Source: Opitutales bacterium (GTDB taxonomy: Bacteria > Verrucomicrobiota > Verrucomicrobiia > Opitutales > Intestinicryptomonadaceae). Taken from it: 5,708 bases of DNA. The stretch covers positions 1-5,708 of the forward strand of contig JAGBOM010000374.1 of assembly GCA_017633865.1 (NCBI GenBank), written 5' to 3'. Made by a program: the position numbers and the translations under genes. Below the pieces are notes generated by a model. The model did no database searches and had not been told where the DNA came from. It worked only from the letters and a program-made list of their open reading frames with translations. This document shows, piece by piece, positions 1 to 5,708 of this stretch. How positions within the stretch are numbered: position 1 is the first letter of the stretch; the number at the start of each line of letters is the position of its first letter.

Positions 1-43
1 AAATTAGGCGGGAGGATTTTGCGTTTAGACAAGGAGCGAGAGA

Positions 44-89
44 AAAAAGGGCTCGAAAATAGAATTTACATTCATTTCGAGCCCTTTTT
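44..89 (-). terminator. Second rho-independent terminator, related to the first
   Basis: A perfect 15-bp stem (44-58 with 75-89) with core GGGCTCG is followed on the minus strand by six T (48-43) and on the plus strand by five (85-89). It is richer in GC than the hairpin at 165-207 and is probably the stronger terminator. The apex is the same as in that copy: GAAT/ATTC pairs around TTAC on the plus strand, which reads GUAA on the operon strand. It may back up the first terminator or serve a convergent gene to the left of the window. Confidence 0.85.
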
Positions 90-164
90 GCCGAAGCGAC
101 ACAGTATAAACACAAAAGCCTCCGCATAAAACGATTTTGGATGAAGAATCAAGGAGCAAGGAAT

Positions 165-207
165 AAAAAAGCTTGGAATAGAATTTACATTCATTCCAAG
201 CTTTTTT
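165..207 (-). terminator. Rho-independent terminator of the purA-mcsA-mcsB-clpC operon
   Basis: A perfect 15-bp stem (165-179 with 193-207) encloses 13 bases. On the minus strand it is followed by six T (170-165), and it begins 44 bases after the clpC stop. Inside the loop, 181-184 pairs with 189-192, so on the operon strand the helix continues past one bulged U to a GUAA tetraloop. The plus strand also has a T-run (202-208), so it may stop transcription both ways. The stem is not very GC-rich, so its strength is uncertain. Confidence 0.85.
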
Positions 208-250
208 TGACACGGCGACACAGTTCCGCGCCAAAAGCAATCGCCTAAAC

Positions 251-2695
251 TTAAAGTTTTGGCTTTAAGGCGCTACTACGCCTGCCGCTCTGCGAAAAAC
301 TCAGCTTGCCCGCCTTGCGCGAAACTTTTACAACCCCGCCGCCCGAAGAGATTTTGCCCTTCAAAATCTCCTCCGCGAGCGGATCCTCAAGCTCGCGCTC
401 TATCGCCCTTTTAAGGGGGCGCGCGCCGTACTTTTCGTCCCAGCCGGTCTCGGCCAAAAATTCCTTTGCGGACTTGTCGACAGAAACTTCAAGCCCCTGC
501 TCCTTCAAGCGCGGAACGAGCTTTTCAAGCTCTATTTCCACGATTTTCGACATATCGGCAAAGCTCAGCGGGCGGAACAAAACAATGTCGCCTATTCTGT
601 TGAGGAACTCGGGCTTAAAGACGCGCTTCATTTCGTCCATAACCTTTTCCCGCGCGCGCTCGTAGTCAAGCCCGCTGTCGACGCCCGCGCCGAAGCCCAG
701 AGCCTGCGTCTTTTGCAGTATATGCGCGCCGACGTTGCTTGTGAGGATTATTATCGTGTTTCTGAAATCCACGGTTCTGCCGAGGCTGTCGGTCAGCCTG
801 CCGTCCTCCAAGACTTGGAGCAAAAGCTGCGCGACGTCGGGGTGCGCCTTTTCGATTTCGTCAAACAAAATCACGCTGTACGGCCTGCGGCGCACCTTTT
901 CGGTGAGCTGGCCGCCGTCCTCGTGCCCGACGTAGCCGGGAGGCGAGCCTATCAGCCGCGATATGGAAAACTTTTCCATATACTCGCTCATGTCTATTTG
1001 TATGAGCGAGTCTTCGTCGCCGAACATTTGGCGGGCGAGAATTTTTGCGAGATACGTTTTGCCCACTCCCGTCGGCCCCATGAACAAAAACGAGCCTATC
1101 GGCCTTTTCGGGTCTTTCAGCGCGGCTCTCGAGCGGCGAAGCGCCCGCGCGATTACGCTTGTGGCCTCGTCCTGCCCGACAATCTGCGCGCGCAAAATCG
1201 ACTCGAGCTCCAAAAGCTTTTTGCTTTCGCTTTGCTCCATTCTCGAAAGCGGTATGCCCGTCCACGAAGAAACGACCTCGAAAATGTCGTCCTCGCCGAT
1301 GTCGGATATTTTTTCGCCGGCGGATTTTTTCCAAGCGTTCAGGATGTCGCCGCGCTCGGCTTCGAGGCGCTTGACTTCGTCGCGGAAGGAGGCGGCCTTT
1401 TCAAAGTTTTGGTCTCGCACGGCCTCGGCCTTGCTTTCTTCAAGCTCCTTTATTTTGCCCTCGATATCCTTTACGCTTTGCGGGCGCGACATCGTTTTTA
1501 TGCGCGCGCGCGAGCCCGCCTCGTCGATAATGTCGATGGCTTTGTCGGGCAGGTAGCGGCTTGTGATGTATCTGTCGGAAAGGCGCACCGCCGCCTCCAA
1601 GGCCGCGTCGGAATATCTGCAATGGTGGTGCCTTTCGTAATTCGGGCGCAGGCCCTTCAAAATTTCCACGGTGTCGCCAACCGAAGGCGGATCGACCTTC
1701 ACGCTTTGGAATCTTCTTTCAAGGGCGCTGTCCTTTTCAATAAATTTGCGGTACTCGGCCATGGTTGTGGCGCCTATGCACTGCAATGTTCCCCTTGAAA
1801 GCGCGGGCTTAAAGATGTTGGAGGCGTCCATCGCGCCCTCCGCAGAGCCCGCGCCGACTATCGTATGAAGCTCGTCTATAAAGAGTATTACGTCGCCGGC
1901 GCGCTCGATTTCCTCCATGAGAGCCTTTATGCGCTCCTCGAACTGCCCCCTGTATTTCGTGCCGGCGACCATCAGCGCCATGTCGAGAGCGATTACCCTT
2001 TTTGAGGCGATTAAATCGGGAACGGCGCCCTTCGCGATTTCCTGCGCGAGCCCCTCAACTATCGCGGTTTTGCCGACTCCGGCCTCGCCCATCAAAACGG
2101 GGTTGTTTTTCGCGCGGCGGCACAGGATTTGTATTACGCGCATGATTTCGCGCGAGCGGCCTATTACGGGGTCGAGCTTGCCCGCGCGCGCGATTTCGGT
2201 AAGGTCTCTGCCGAAGGCCTTAAGAGCGCTTTGCTTTTCGCGGCCCGGCTCGTCGGAGTCCGCGTTCTGGGGGGTGTCGCCCACAAAGTTTGGGTCGAGC
2301 TCCGACAAAATCATGCTTTTGCAGCGGTCAATATCCGCGCCCATTTCGGAAAGCACGCGGCAGGCCGCGCCCTCCGTGTCAAACAGAAGGCCGAGCAGCA
2401 GATGCTCGGTGCCCACATAGTTGTGCCCGAGCTTGCCCGCCTCCTGCGCGGCGAAGGCGAGTATTCTTTTCATGTCGTCGCCGCCGCCGGAGTCTTTCGG
2501 GGAGAGCTGCTCCACGCGGCTTCTGACGCCGTTAAAATCCACCCCCATTTTTTTAAGCACGTTTACCGCGATTCCCTGCCCGAGGTCGATTATCCCCAAC
2601 AGCAGATGCTCCGAGCCGATGTAGTTTCGGTTCGCCTTAGCCGCCTCTTTTTTGGCGAGGGACAATACCTGTTGCGCTCTTGGTGTAAGTTGCAT
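251..2695 (-). CDS. clpC: ClpC-type AAA+ unfoldase (ATP-dependent Clp protease ATP-binding subunit)
   Basis: ClpC unfolds marked proteins and threads them into the ClpP peptidase. The 814-residue protein is typical in length. Order: two Clp_N repeats (about 3-135, with GSEHLLLG and GTEHLLLG), first AAA domain with Walker A GEAGVGKT (203-210), pore loop KYRG (247-250), Walker B ILFIDE (270-275) and arginine fingers in ERRF (326-329); a coiled-coil middle domain with a UVR motif (about 408-443) that marks ClpC rather than ClpA or ClpB; second AAA domain with Walker A GPTGVGKT (540-547), pore loop GYVG (587-590), Walker B VILFDE (608-613), LGF (666-668, ClpP docking) and sensor-2 GARP (757-760). 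E29 and E97 align with E32 and E106 of Bacillus ClpC, the residues of its two phospho-arginine pockets. The tail (about 790-814) is basic and serine-rich. The ATG at 2693-2695 gives the family N-terminus; only A/T-rich sequence precedes it. Last gene of the operon, followed by two terminators. Confidence 0.97.
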   Translation of the reverse strand: MQLTPRAQQVLSLAKKEAAKANRNYIGSEHLLLGIIDLGQGIAVNVLKKMGVDFNGVRSRVEQLSPKDSGGGDDMKRILAFAAQEAGKLGHNYVGTEHLLLGLLFDTEGAACRVLSEMGADIDRCKSMILSELDPNFVGDTPQNADSDEPGREKQSALKAFGRDLTEIARAGKLDPVIGRSREIMRVIQILCRRAKNNPVLMGEAGVGKTAIVEGLAQEIAKGAVPDLIASKRVIALDMALMVAGTKYRGQFEERIKALMEEIERAGDVILFIDELHTIVGAGSAEGAMDASNIFKPALSRGTLQCIGATTMAEYRKFIEKDSALERRFQSVKVDPPSVGDTVEILKGLRPNYERHHHCRYSDAALEAAVRLSDRYITSRYLPDKAIDIIDEAGSRARIKTMSRPQSVKDIEGKIKELEESKAEAVRDQNFEKAASFRDEVKRLEAERGDILNAWKKSAGEKISDIGEDDIFEVVSSWTGIPLSRMEQSESKKLLELESILRAQIVGQDEATSVIARALRRSRAALKDPKRPIGSFLFMGPTGVGKTYLAKILARQMFGDEDSLIQIDMSEYMEKFSISRLIGSPPGYVGHEDGGQLTEKVRRRPYSVILFDEIEKAHPDVAQLLLQVLEDGRLTDSLGRTVDFRNTIIILTSNVGAHILQKTQALGFGAGVDSGLDYERAREKVMDEMKRVFKPEFLNRIGDIVLFRPLSFADMSKIVEIELEKLVPRLKEQGLEVSVDKSAKEFLAETGWDEKYGARPLKRAIERELEDPLAEEILKGKISSGGGVVKVSRKAGKLSFSQSGRRSSALKPKL

Positions 2696-2702
2696 TTTTA
2701 AA

Positions 2703-2732
2703 ATTTTTTCTGTTCTTGGATTTTCGCTGTTC
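2703..2732. repeat. Short direct repeat upstream of clpC
   Basis: ATTTTTTCTGTTC (2703-2715) and ATTTTCGCTGTTC (2720-2732) match at 11 of 13 positions with a 17-base period. They lie between 8 and 37 bases upstream of the clpC ATG, which would suit a regulator or a translational control site, but they match neither the CtsR heptad repeat nor CIRCE. I see no convincing -35/-10 pair for a separate clpC promoter. Chance similarity in AT-rich DNA is possible. Confidence 0.35.
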
Positions 2733-2754
2733 CTAAATGATCTCCATTTGGGAA
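2730..2754. other. Hairpin in the mcsB-clpC gap
   Basis: TTCCTAAATG (2730-2739) and CATTTGGGAA (2745-2754) pair over 10 positions around a 5-base loop, with one imperfect pair (T2733 with G2751: a wobble on the plus strand, A-C on the minus strand). There is no T-run directly after it in either direction, so it is not a typical terminator. It could be an RNA-processing or stability site between mcsB and clpC, or a dyad operator. Function unknown. Confidence 0.45.
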
Positions 2755-2769
2755 TATAAGTATCGGGCT

Positions 2770-3861
2770 CTACTTCGATTTTTTAAGCGTTTTTTTGCAG
2801 CCCGGGAATTTCGGCGCCCTTAAACCCGCGATTTTGGACTTGATGAACCCCGCCCTGAACACGTCGCGGTCGCGCGGCTGCATGGTTTTGCCGAAGGCCT
2901 TTTCGAGGTGCGCCGGCCTTACGTCTAGCATGAGGTCGTCCATAAGCGACTTCCCCTTCGCGGCCATGTACCCCATATCCGCCGCGAGCCTCAAAAACGA
3001 AAGGCATTCCTCCGCCTCCGAGCTTGTTATCATTCTGCATGAATTCAATATGCCCCAGGCGCGGGAAATTTTGTCGAAAATCTCCTCGGGGGAGTCTTCG
3101 AGCATTTTTTGGCGCGCGTTCTGCTCGAATTTGGCGAGCTTGACGCAAATTTCGGTGATGCATTTTACTATGTCGAGCTCGGAAACGCCCAAAGTGCGCT
3201 GGTTTGATATTTGGTAAAACGCGCCGACGGGGTCGCTCGACTCGCCCGACGAGCCTCTCGCGACTATCCCCAGCTGGTTGAGCCCGCGCGAGATTTTATC
3301 GATGTCGCCCGCCAAATAAAGCGCGGGCAGGTGCATCATTACGGAGGCTCTCATGCCCGTTCCGGTGTTTGACGGGCACGCGGTGAGGAACCCGAAGTCG
3401 GGGTCGTAGGCGTACTCCAAACGCTTTGACAGCGCCGTGTCTATGGCGTCGAGCTTTTTCCAGAGCGATTCGAGGCAAAGGCCGCGCTCCATAATTTGCA
3501 GGCGCAGGTGGTCCTCCTCGTTGACCATTATGCACGACGAAGCGTCCGCCGATATGAACGCGCCCCTGTCGCCGCTGCCGGAAACGAGCTCGGGGCTTAC
3601 GAAGTTTGCCTCCGCCAAGAACTCCGCGGCCTCGGGATCCAACTCCTGAAGGTTGACAAATTCCCCGCCCGAAAATTTGCGGAGGGCGAATATCCCGCCC
3701 GCGCACTTGTCGAAAATTCTGCGGCGGTCTTCGGGGCCGTTTGCCGTCGAAAAGAGCTCGCCTTTGAGGTTGCGCGCAAGCCTTATGCGCGAACTTATAA
3801 AAATCGCCTCCGTGTCGCTTTTCAGCTTGCGCTCGAAAATGTTGGGGGTGGATTTAGGCAT
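2770..3861 (-). CDS. mcsB: Protein-arginine kinase McsB
   Basis: McsB phosphorylates arginine side chains of unfolded or aggregated proteins, marking them for ClpC-ClpP. The 363-residue protein is full length for the family (Bacillus about 363). Visible motifs: SSRIRLAR (23-30, nucleotide-binding arginines), NEEDH (114-118, with the catalytic acidic residue), [18 protein letters not shown] (162-179, with the conserved Cys162 of ATP:guanido phosphotransferases), then [11 protein letters not shown] and the QISNQRTLG segment. RDVFRA (332-337) fits the RDxxRA phospho-arginine-binding allosteric motif that separates McsB from creatine and arginine kinases acting on free metabolites. The C-terminus is lysine-rich (KKTLKKSK). 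The ATG at 3859-3861 overlaps the mcsA TAA in the 8-base ATGCCTAA, and nothing like a Shine-Dalgarno precedes it, so translation is probably coupled to mcsA. I see no damaged motif. A metabolite kinase is unlikely given the RDxxRA motif and the neighbours. Confidence 0.96.
   Translation of the reverse strand: MPKSTPNIFERKLKSDTEAIFISSRIRLARNLKGELFSTANGPEDRRRIFDKCAGGIFALRKFSGGEFVNLQELDPEAAEFLAEANFVSPELVSGSGDRGAFISADASSCIMVNEEDHLRLQIMERGLCLESLWKKLDAIDTALSKRLEYAYDPDFGFLTACPSNTGTGMRASVMMHLPALYLAGDIDKISRGLNQLGIVARGSSGESSDPVGAFYQISNQRTLGVSELDIVKCITEICVKLAKFEQNARQKMLEDSPEEIFDKISRAWGILNSCRMITSSEAEECLSFLRLAADMGYMAAKGKSLMDDLMLDVRPAHLEKAFGKTMQPRDRDVFRAGFIKSKIAGLRAPKFPGCKKTLKKSK
3854..3861 (-). promoter_or_regulatory. 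mcsA stop / mcsB start overlap
   Basis: On the minus strand the 8 bases ATGCCTAA hold the mcsB ATG and the mcsA TAA in different frames. The preceding bases (AAAGACA) give no Shine-Dalgarno pairing. Stop-start overlap with no ribosome site points to coupled translation, which would keep the activator McsA and the kinase McsB in proportion. Confidence 0.6.
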
Positions 3862-4582
3862 TGTCTTTGGTGATCGAGTTTATTTTGTCGCGGAGCTTGG
3901 CGGCGTCTTCGTAGCGCTCCTCGGCGACGGCCTTTTCGAGCGCTTTTTTCAGCTCCGCAACGGGGTCTGCGGGCTTAAGGGGCTTTACGGACGAGTCTCC
4001 GGACTCCTCCGAGGGGACGAGCCCCGCCTTGGCCGCGGCGGAGCCGAAGCCGAGCTTTTTGAAGGTGTCGAGCGCCTGCTGCATAAAATCGCTTTCGCCC
4101 TCGTTGCCGAATACCCCGCCGTCAAGGTCGCCAAGCTCAAGCTCTATCTGGTTCGAGTTTGTGGCGTCGCCCTTCCGGGGCCTGCCGCGATTTTTTGCCG
4201 CGGAGGATTTTGCGGGCTTGCCGGCGTGTTTTATCGCGCCGTGCATTTGCGCCAAAATTTCTATCGTCTTGCCGGCGAACGCCTTGTAGCAGTCGGGGCA
4301 GGAGAACATCCCGCGCTTTTCAAACTGCGCGAGCGTCGTGCCGCACGTCGGGCATTTTATGTTTTGGCCGGCCGCGCGCGCGGCGCCGGGAATCGCCCCC
4401 AAAATTTCCTCCTCGAGCTTTTTCAGGTTCGGGATAATATCCTTGGGGAATCCCGCGGAACACAATTCGGCGTTCTTCTGCGCGCACGCCTCGCACAGGT
4501 GCATCTTGATTTTCTGCCCGTTTACTATTTTTGTAATGTGGACAGTCGCGGGAGCCCCGCATAAATCGCATTTGTATTCCAT
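3854..4582 (-). CDS. mcsA: McsA-like activator of protein-arginine kinase, with extended linker
   Basis: McsA binds and activates the arginine kinase McsB and helps deliver it to ClpC. The 242-residue protein has two zinc-binding pairs of CxxC: C5/C8 with C30/C33, and C77/C80 with C95/C98. Segments such as ITKIVNGQKIKMHLCEAC and FSCPDCYKAF match Bacillus McsA closely. A UVR motif (about 208-237, ending in YEDAAKLRDKINS) closes the protein and resembles the one in ClpC. Bacillus McsA is about 185 residues. The extra length lies between HAGK (119-122) and the UVR motif, where roughly 65-70 additional low-complexity, charged residues include RGRPRK (132-137), an AT-hook core, and a short helix-like stretch (about 164-180). 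The ATG at 4580-4582 puts the first zinc finger at the N-terminus as in the family; no strong Shine-Dalgarno precedes it. Its TAA lies within the start of mcsB. Automatic annotation may call it a UvrB/UvrC-motif protein, but the zinc fingers and neighbours favour McsA. Confidence 0.9.
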   Translation of the reverse strand: MEYKCDLCGAPATVHITKIVNGQKIKMHLCEACAQKNAELCSAGFPKDIIPNLKKLEEEILGAIPGAARAAGQNIKCPTCGTTLAQFEKRGMFSCPDCYKAFAGKTIEILAQMHGAIKHAGKPAKSSAAKNRGRPRKGDATNSNQIELELGDLDGGVFGNEGESDFMQQALDTFKKLGFGSAAAKAGLVPSEESGDSSVKPLKPADPVAELKKALEKAVAEERYEDAAKLRDKINSITKDNA

Positions 4583-4611
4583 TTTAAAAATCGGCCTTTC
4601 AAAAATTCCCC

Positions 4612-5708
4612 CTACGCGAGCTTCAGAATCTCGTCTGCGGGCGGAACGTCCCTTATGATTTGCGACGGCAGCGGCCCCACTCCTATGTAGCGCAAATTCG
4701 GAGTCTTCATCAGGCCGAAATCCCTGCCTGCGACTTCGAGCACGCTCTTTAGGCAGAACGCGACGTAGCGTTTAGCGTTTATCGGCAATTTTTCAAAATT
4801 CCTAATTTGGGAAATGTCCTCGCCCCAACAGGGCAGCTGCGCGTAGACGGGCTTCAGGTTTTTGCGGATCAAGTCCGAGCGCGGAACGCCGCGGTAGATT
4901 TTGCCGCTTGCGTCGCGGTAGGCGGTGCAGACCAAGAGCTCGCCGCCCTCGCGCCACGCGCCCTCGTAGGAAAGCGCGTCGAGCTTGTTTATAACGATGT
5001 CGTCATAGCCCGCGTAGCGGAGGGCGTCGCCCTTTTCGAGGGCGTCGAACCAGCCGACCATGCGCTGGCGCCCCGTGCTTACGCCGAATTCGAGCTTTTT
5101 GAGCTTGACGGCGAGCGGGTGGGCGTCGTCCATTTGCGTGAGGAAGACGTGCGTGCCCACCTTGGTGTCGTAGGCCTTGCAGCAGCCCAAGATGTGCAGG
5201 GGCTGGACCGGTATGCCCGCGCTCTGGAAAAATTCCGGCGAGCTCGTGTGCGAGGCGGTTACGTTCGGCGGGAAGCCGTGCCGCTTGTCGAGCCAGTAAG
5301 ACTGCCCGAACTCGCCGATTATGTATCTGTTTTGCGAAAGAGCCGAAAGGCACTTGGCGCGGACGTCGCCAACGTTCTTCGCAAGCCGCGAGCCCGCCCG
5401 CCAGTAAACGTCCACAATCCTGTCGATGTCGAGCTCGTAGGGGTTTGCGCCCTTGAACTTATGGAAGTCGAACTCCTCCTTCGGGAAGATTCCCTTTTCG
5501 ATTGACGAGGCGTTGGCGCGGAGCTCCGCGTTTGTAAGGATGTCGAAAAATTCGCCCCACTTTTCGGGGGAGACTTTGCAGACGTGGCGGATTGTGTCGC
5601 AGGCGCGGATAAGCTTTGCGCGGAGCTTGGCCTCGAACGCGGATTTTTCGCCGAGAAAATCGGCGTACCAAATCTGGAACTGGCCGACCTCGTCGAGGTA
5701 GGCGGGCG
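4612..5708 (-). CDS. purA: Adenylosuccinate synthetase-like protein, 5' end outside the window
   Basis: Adenylosuccinate synthetase joins IMP and L-aspartate using GTP, the first committed step from IMP to AMP, in the cytoplasm. The frame stays open from the TAG at 4612-4614 to the right edge, giving 364 residues; the N-terminal P-loop and catalytic Asp are not visible. Fragment residues 129-135 (IIGEFGQ) match the family FEGAQG segment, followed by VTASHTSS (family VTSSNT), KAYDTKVG (KAYxTRVG), [12 protein letters not shown] (aspartate-binding TTGRxR loop), NKLDALS (guanine-binding TKLD) and VGP near the C-terminus. The order is that of PurA throughout. Departures: THVFLTQ replaces the usual [15 protein letters not shown] replaces PAYEDKVAR, and the stretch from PAY to FGQ is about 45 residues longer than I recall for E. 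coli. A GTG at 5413-5415 could be mistaken for a start, but homologous sequence continues upstream of it. It probably heads the mcsA-mcsB-clpC transcript, 29 bases upstream of mcsA. Family assignment is firm; exact substrate is less so. Confidence 0.85.
   Translation of the reverse strand, partial: PAYLDEVGQFQIWYADFLGEKSAFEAKLRAKLIRACDTIRHVCKVSPEKWGEFFDILTNAELRANASSIEKGIFPKEEFDFHKFKGANPYELDIDRIVDVYWRAGSRLAKNVGDVRAKCLSALSQNRYIIGEFGQSYWLDKRHGFPPNVTASHTSSPEFFQSAGIPVQPLHILGCCKAYDTKVGTHVFLTQMDDAHPLAVKLKKLEFGVSTGRQRMVGWFDALEKGDALRYAGYDDIVINKLDALSYEGAWREGGELLVCTAYRDASGKIYRGVPRSDLIRKNLKPVYAQLPCWGEDISQIRNFEKLPINAKRYVAFCLKSVLEVAGRDFGLMKTPNLRYIGVGPLPSQIIRDVPPADEILKLA

Larger units (their letters stand above)
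4..250. repeat. Two tandem hairpin units, about 119-base period
   Basis: The two units align from 31-130 and 151-249 at a period of 119-120. Shared blocks are AAGGAGC (31 and 151), the 19-base segment AATAGAATTTACATTCATT (58-76 and 177-195), GCGACACAGT (96 and 215), AAAAGC (114 and 233) and CGCnTAAA (123 and 242). GATTTTG lies before each (15-21 and 133-139). The sequence between is diverged; overall identity by eye is near 70%. The pair is bounded by the exact inverted repeat TTAGGCG (4-10) and CGCCTAA (243-249), directly beyond the clpC stop. No convincing gene lies in 1-250. Confidence 0.75.

Noticed and set aside
25..240. Minus-strand frame of 71 codons downstream of clpC
   Set aside because: It runs through both terminator hairpins and their T-runs, and its sequence follows the repeat units in shifted frames. 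There is no ribosome site.
31..249. CRISPR array
   Set aside because: Only two diverged copies, period about 119 bases, and no uniform repeats or spacers.
4..250. Integron attC sites
   Set aside because: The palindromes and GTTTAGAC recall attC, but exact R' and R'' core sites are missing, there is no cassette gene or integrase, and the neighbours are housekeeping genes.
713..1798. Long plus-strand open frame of 361 codons
   Set aside because: It lies wholly antisense to the ClpC coding region, whose domains are intact there. Its translation resembles no family I know and is rich in Arg and Ala, as expected of a shadow of GC-rich codons.
2696..2769. CIRCE or CtsR operator upstream of clpC
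   Set aside because: Neither the CIRCE dyad TTAGCACTC/GAGTGCTAA nor the CtsR GGTCAAA heptad repeat is present on either strand.
3653..4564. Plus-strand open frame of 303 codons
   Set aside because: It is antisense to mcsA and the start of mcsB, both well supported, and has no recognisable motif.
5413..5415. GTG as start of the purA frame
   Set aside because: The frame is open for 97 more codons upstream to the edge and encodes a family-like PAY segment there, so this is an internal Val.

Overview
The window is one stretch of a bacterial chromosome. All four genes lie on the minus strand, in transcription order purA (5' end beyond the right edge), mcsA, mcsB, clpC. A 250-base gene-free stretch with two terminator-like hairpins follows clpC. 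The genes are moderately GC-rich and the gaps AT-rich. None of the three visible starts has a good Shine-Dalgarno sequence. ClpC and McsB resemble the Bacillus proteins closely in their motifs, but there is no ctsR at the head of the cluster, purA sits there instead, and McsA carries an extra segment. This suggests a non-Firmicute. A member of the Verrucomicrobiota/Planctomycetota/Lentisphaerota group is my best guess; it is inferred and not shown by the sequence.

Layout from right to left, in the direction of transcription. A divergent adenylosuccinate synthetase occupies 5708-4612. After 29 bases comes mcsA (4582-3854), a double zinc-finger activator with a UVR motif and an unusual insert that contains an AT-hook-like RGRPRK. 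mcsB (3861-2770), a protein-arginine kinase, overlaps mcsA by 8 bases. A 74-base gap with a hairpin and a short direct repeat precedes clpC (2695-251), a two-ring AAA+ unfoldase. Positions 1-250 hold the two terminators.

McsA, McsB and ClpC form the core of the phospho-arginine degradation pathway known from Bacillus: McsA activates McsB, McsB phosphorylates arginines on damaged proteins, and the ClpC N-domain binds phospho-arginine and feeds the protein to ClpP. The key residues I can check are present: the two phospho-arginine-binding glutamates of the ClpC N-domain, the McsB active-site motifs and its RDxxRA allosteric site, and the ClpP-docking LGF tripeptide. The system therefore looks intact. 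ClpP, CtsR and a phospho-arginine phosphatase are not in the window.

The least explained part is 4-250. It holds two related units about 119 bases apart, each with a 15-bp hairpin. Four base pairs of the stem differ between the units and every change is compensated, while a 19-base apical segment is identical. Read on the operon strand, that apex folds into a short stem capped by GUAA, a GNRA-type tetraloop.
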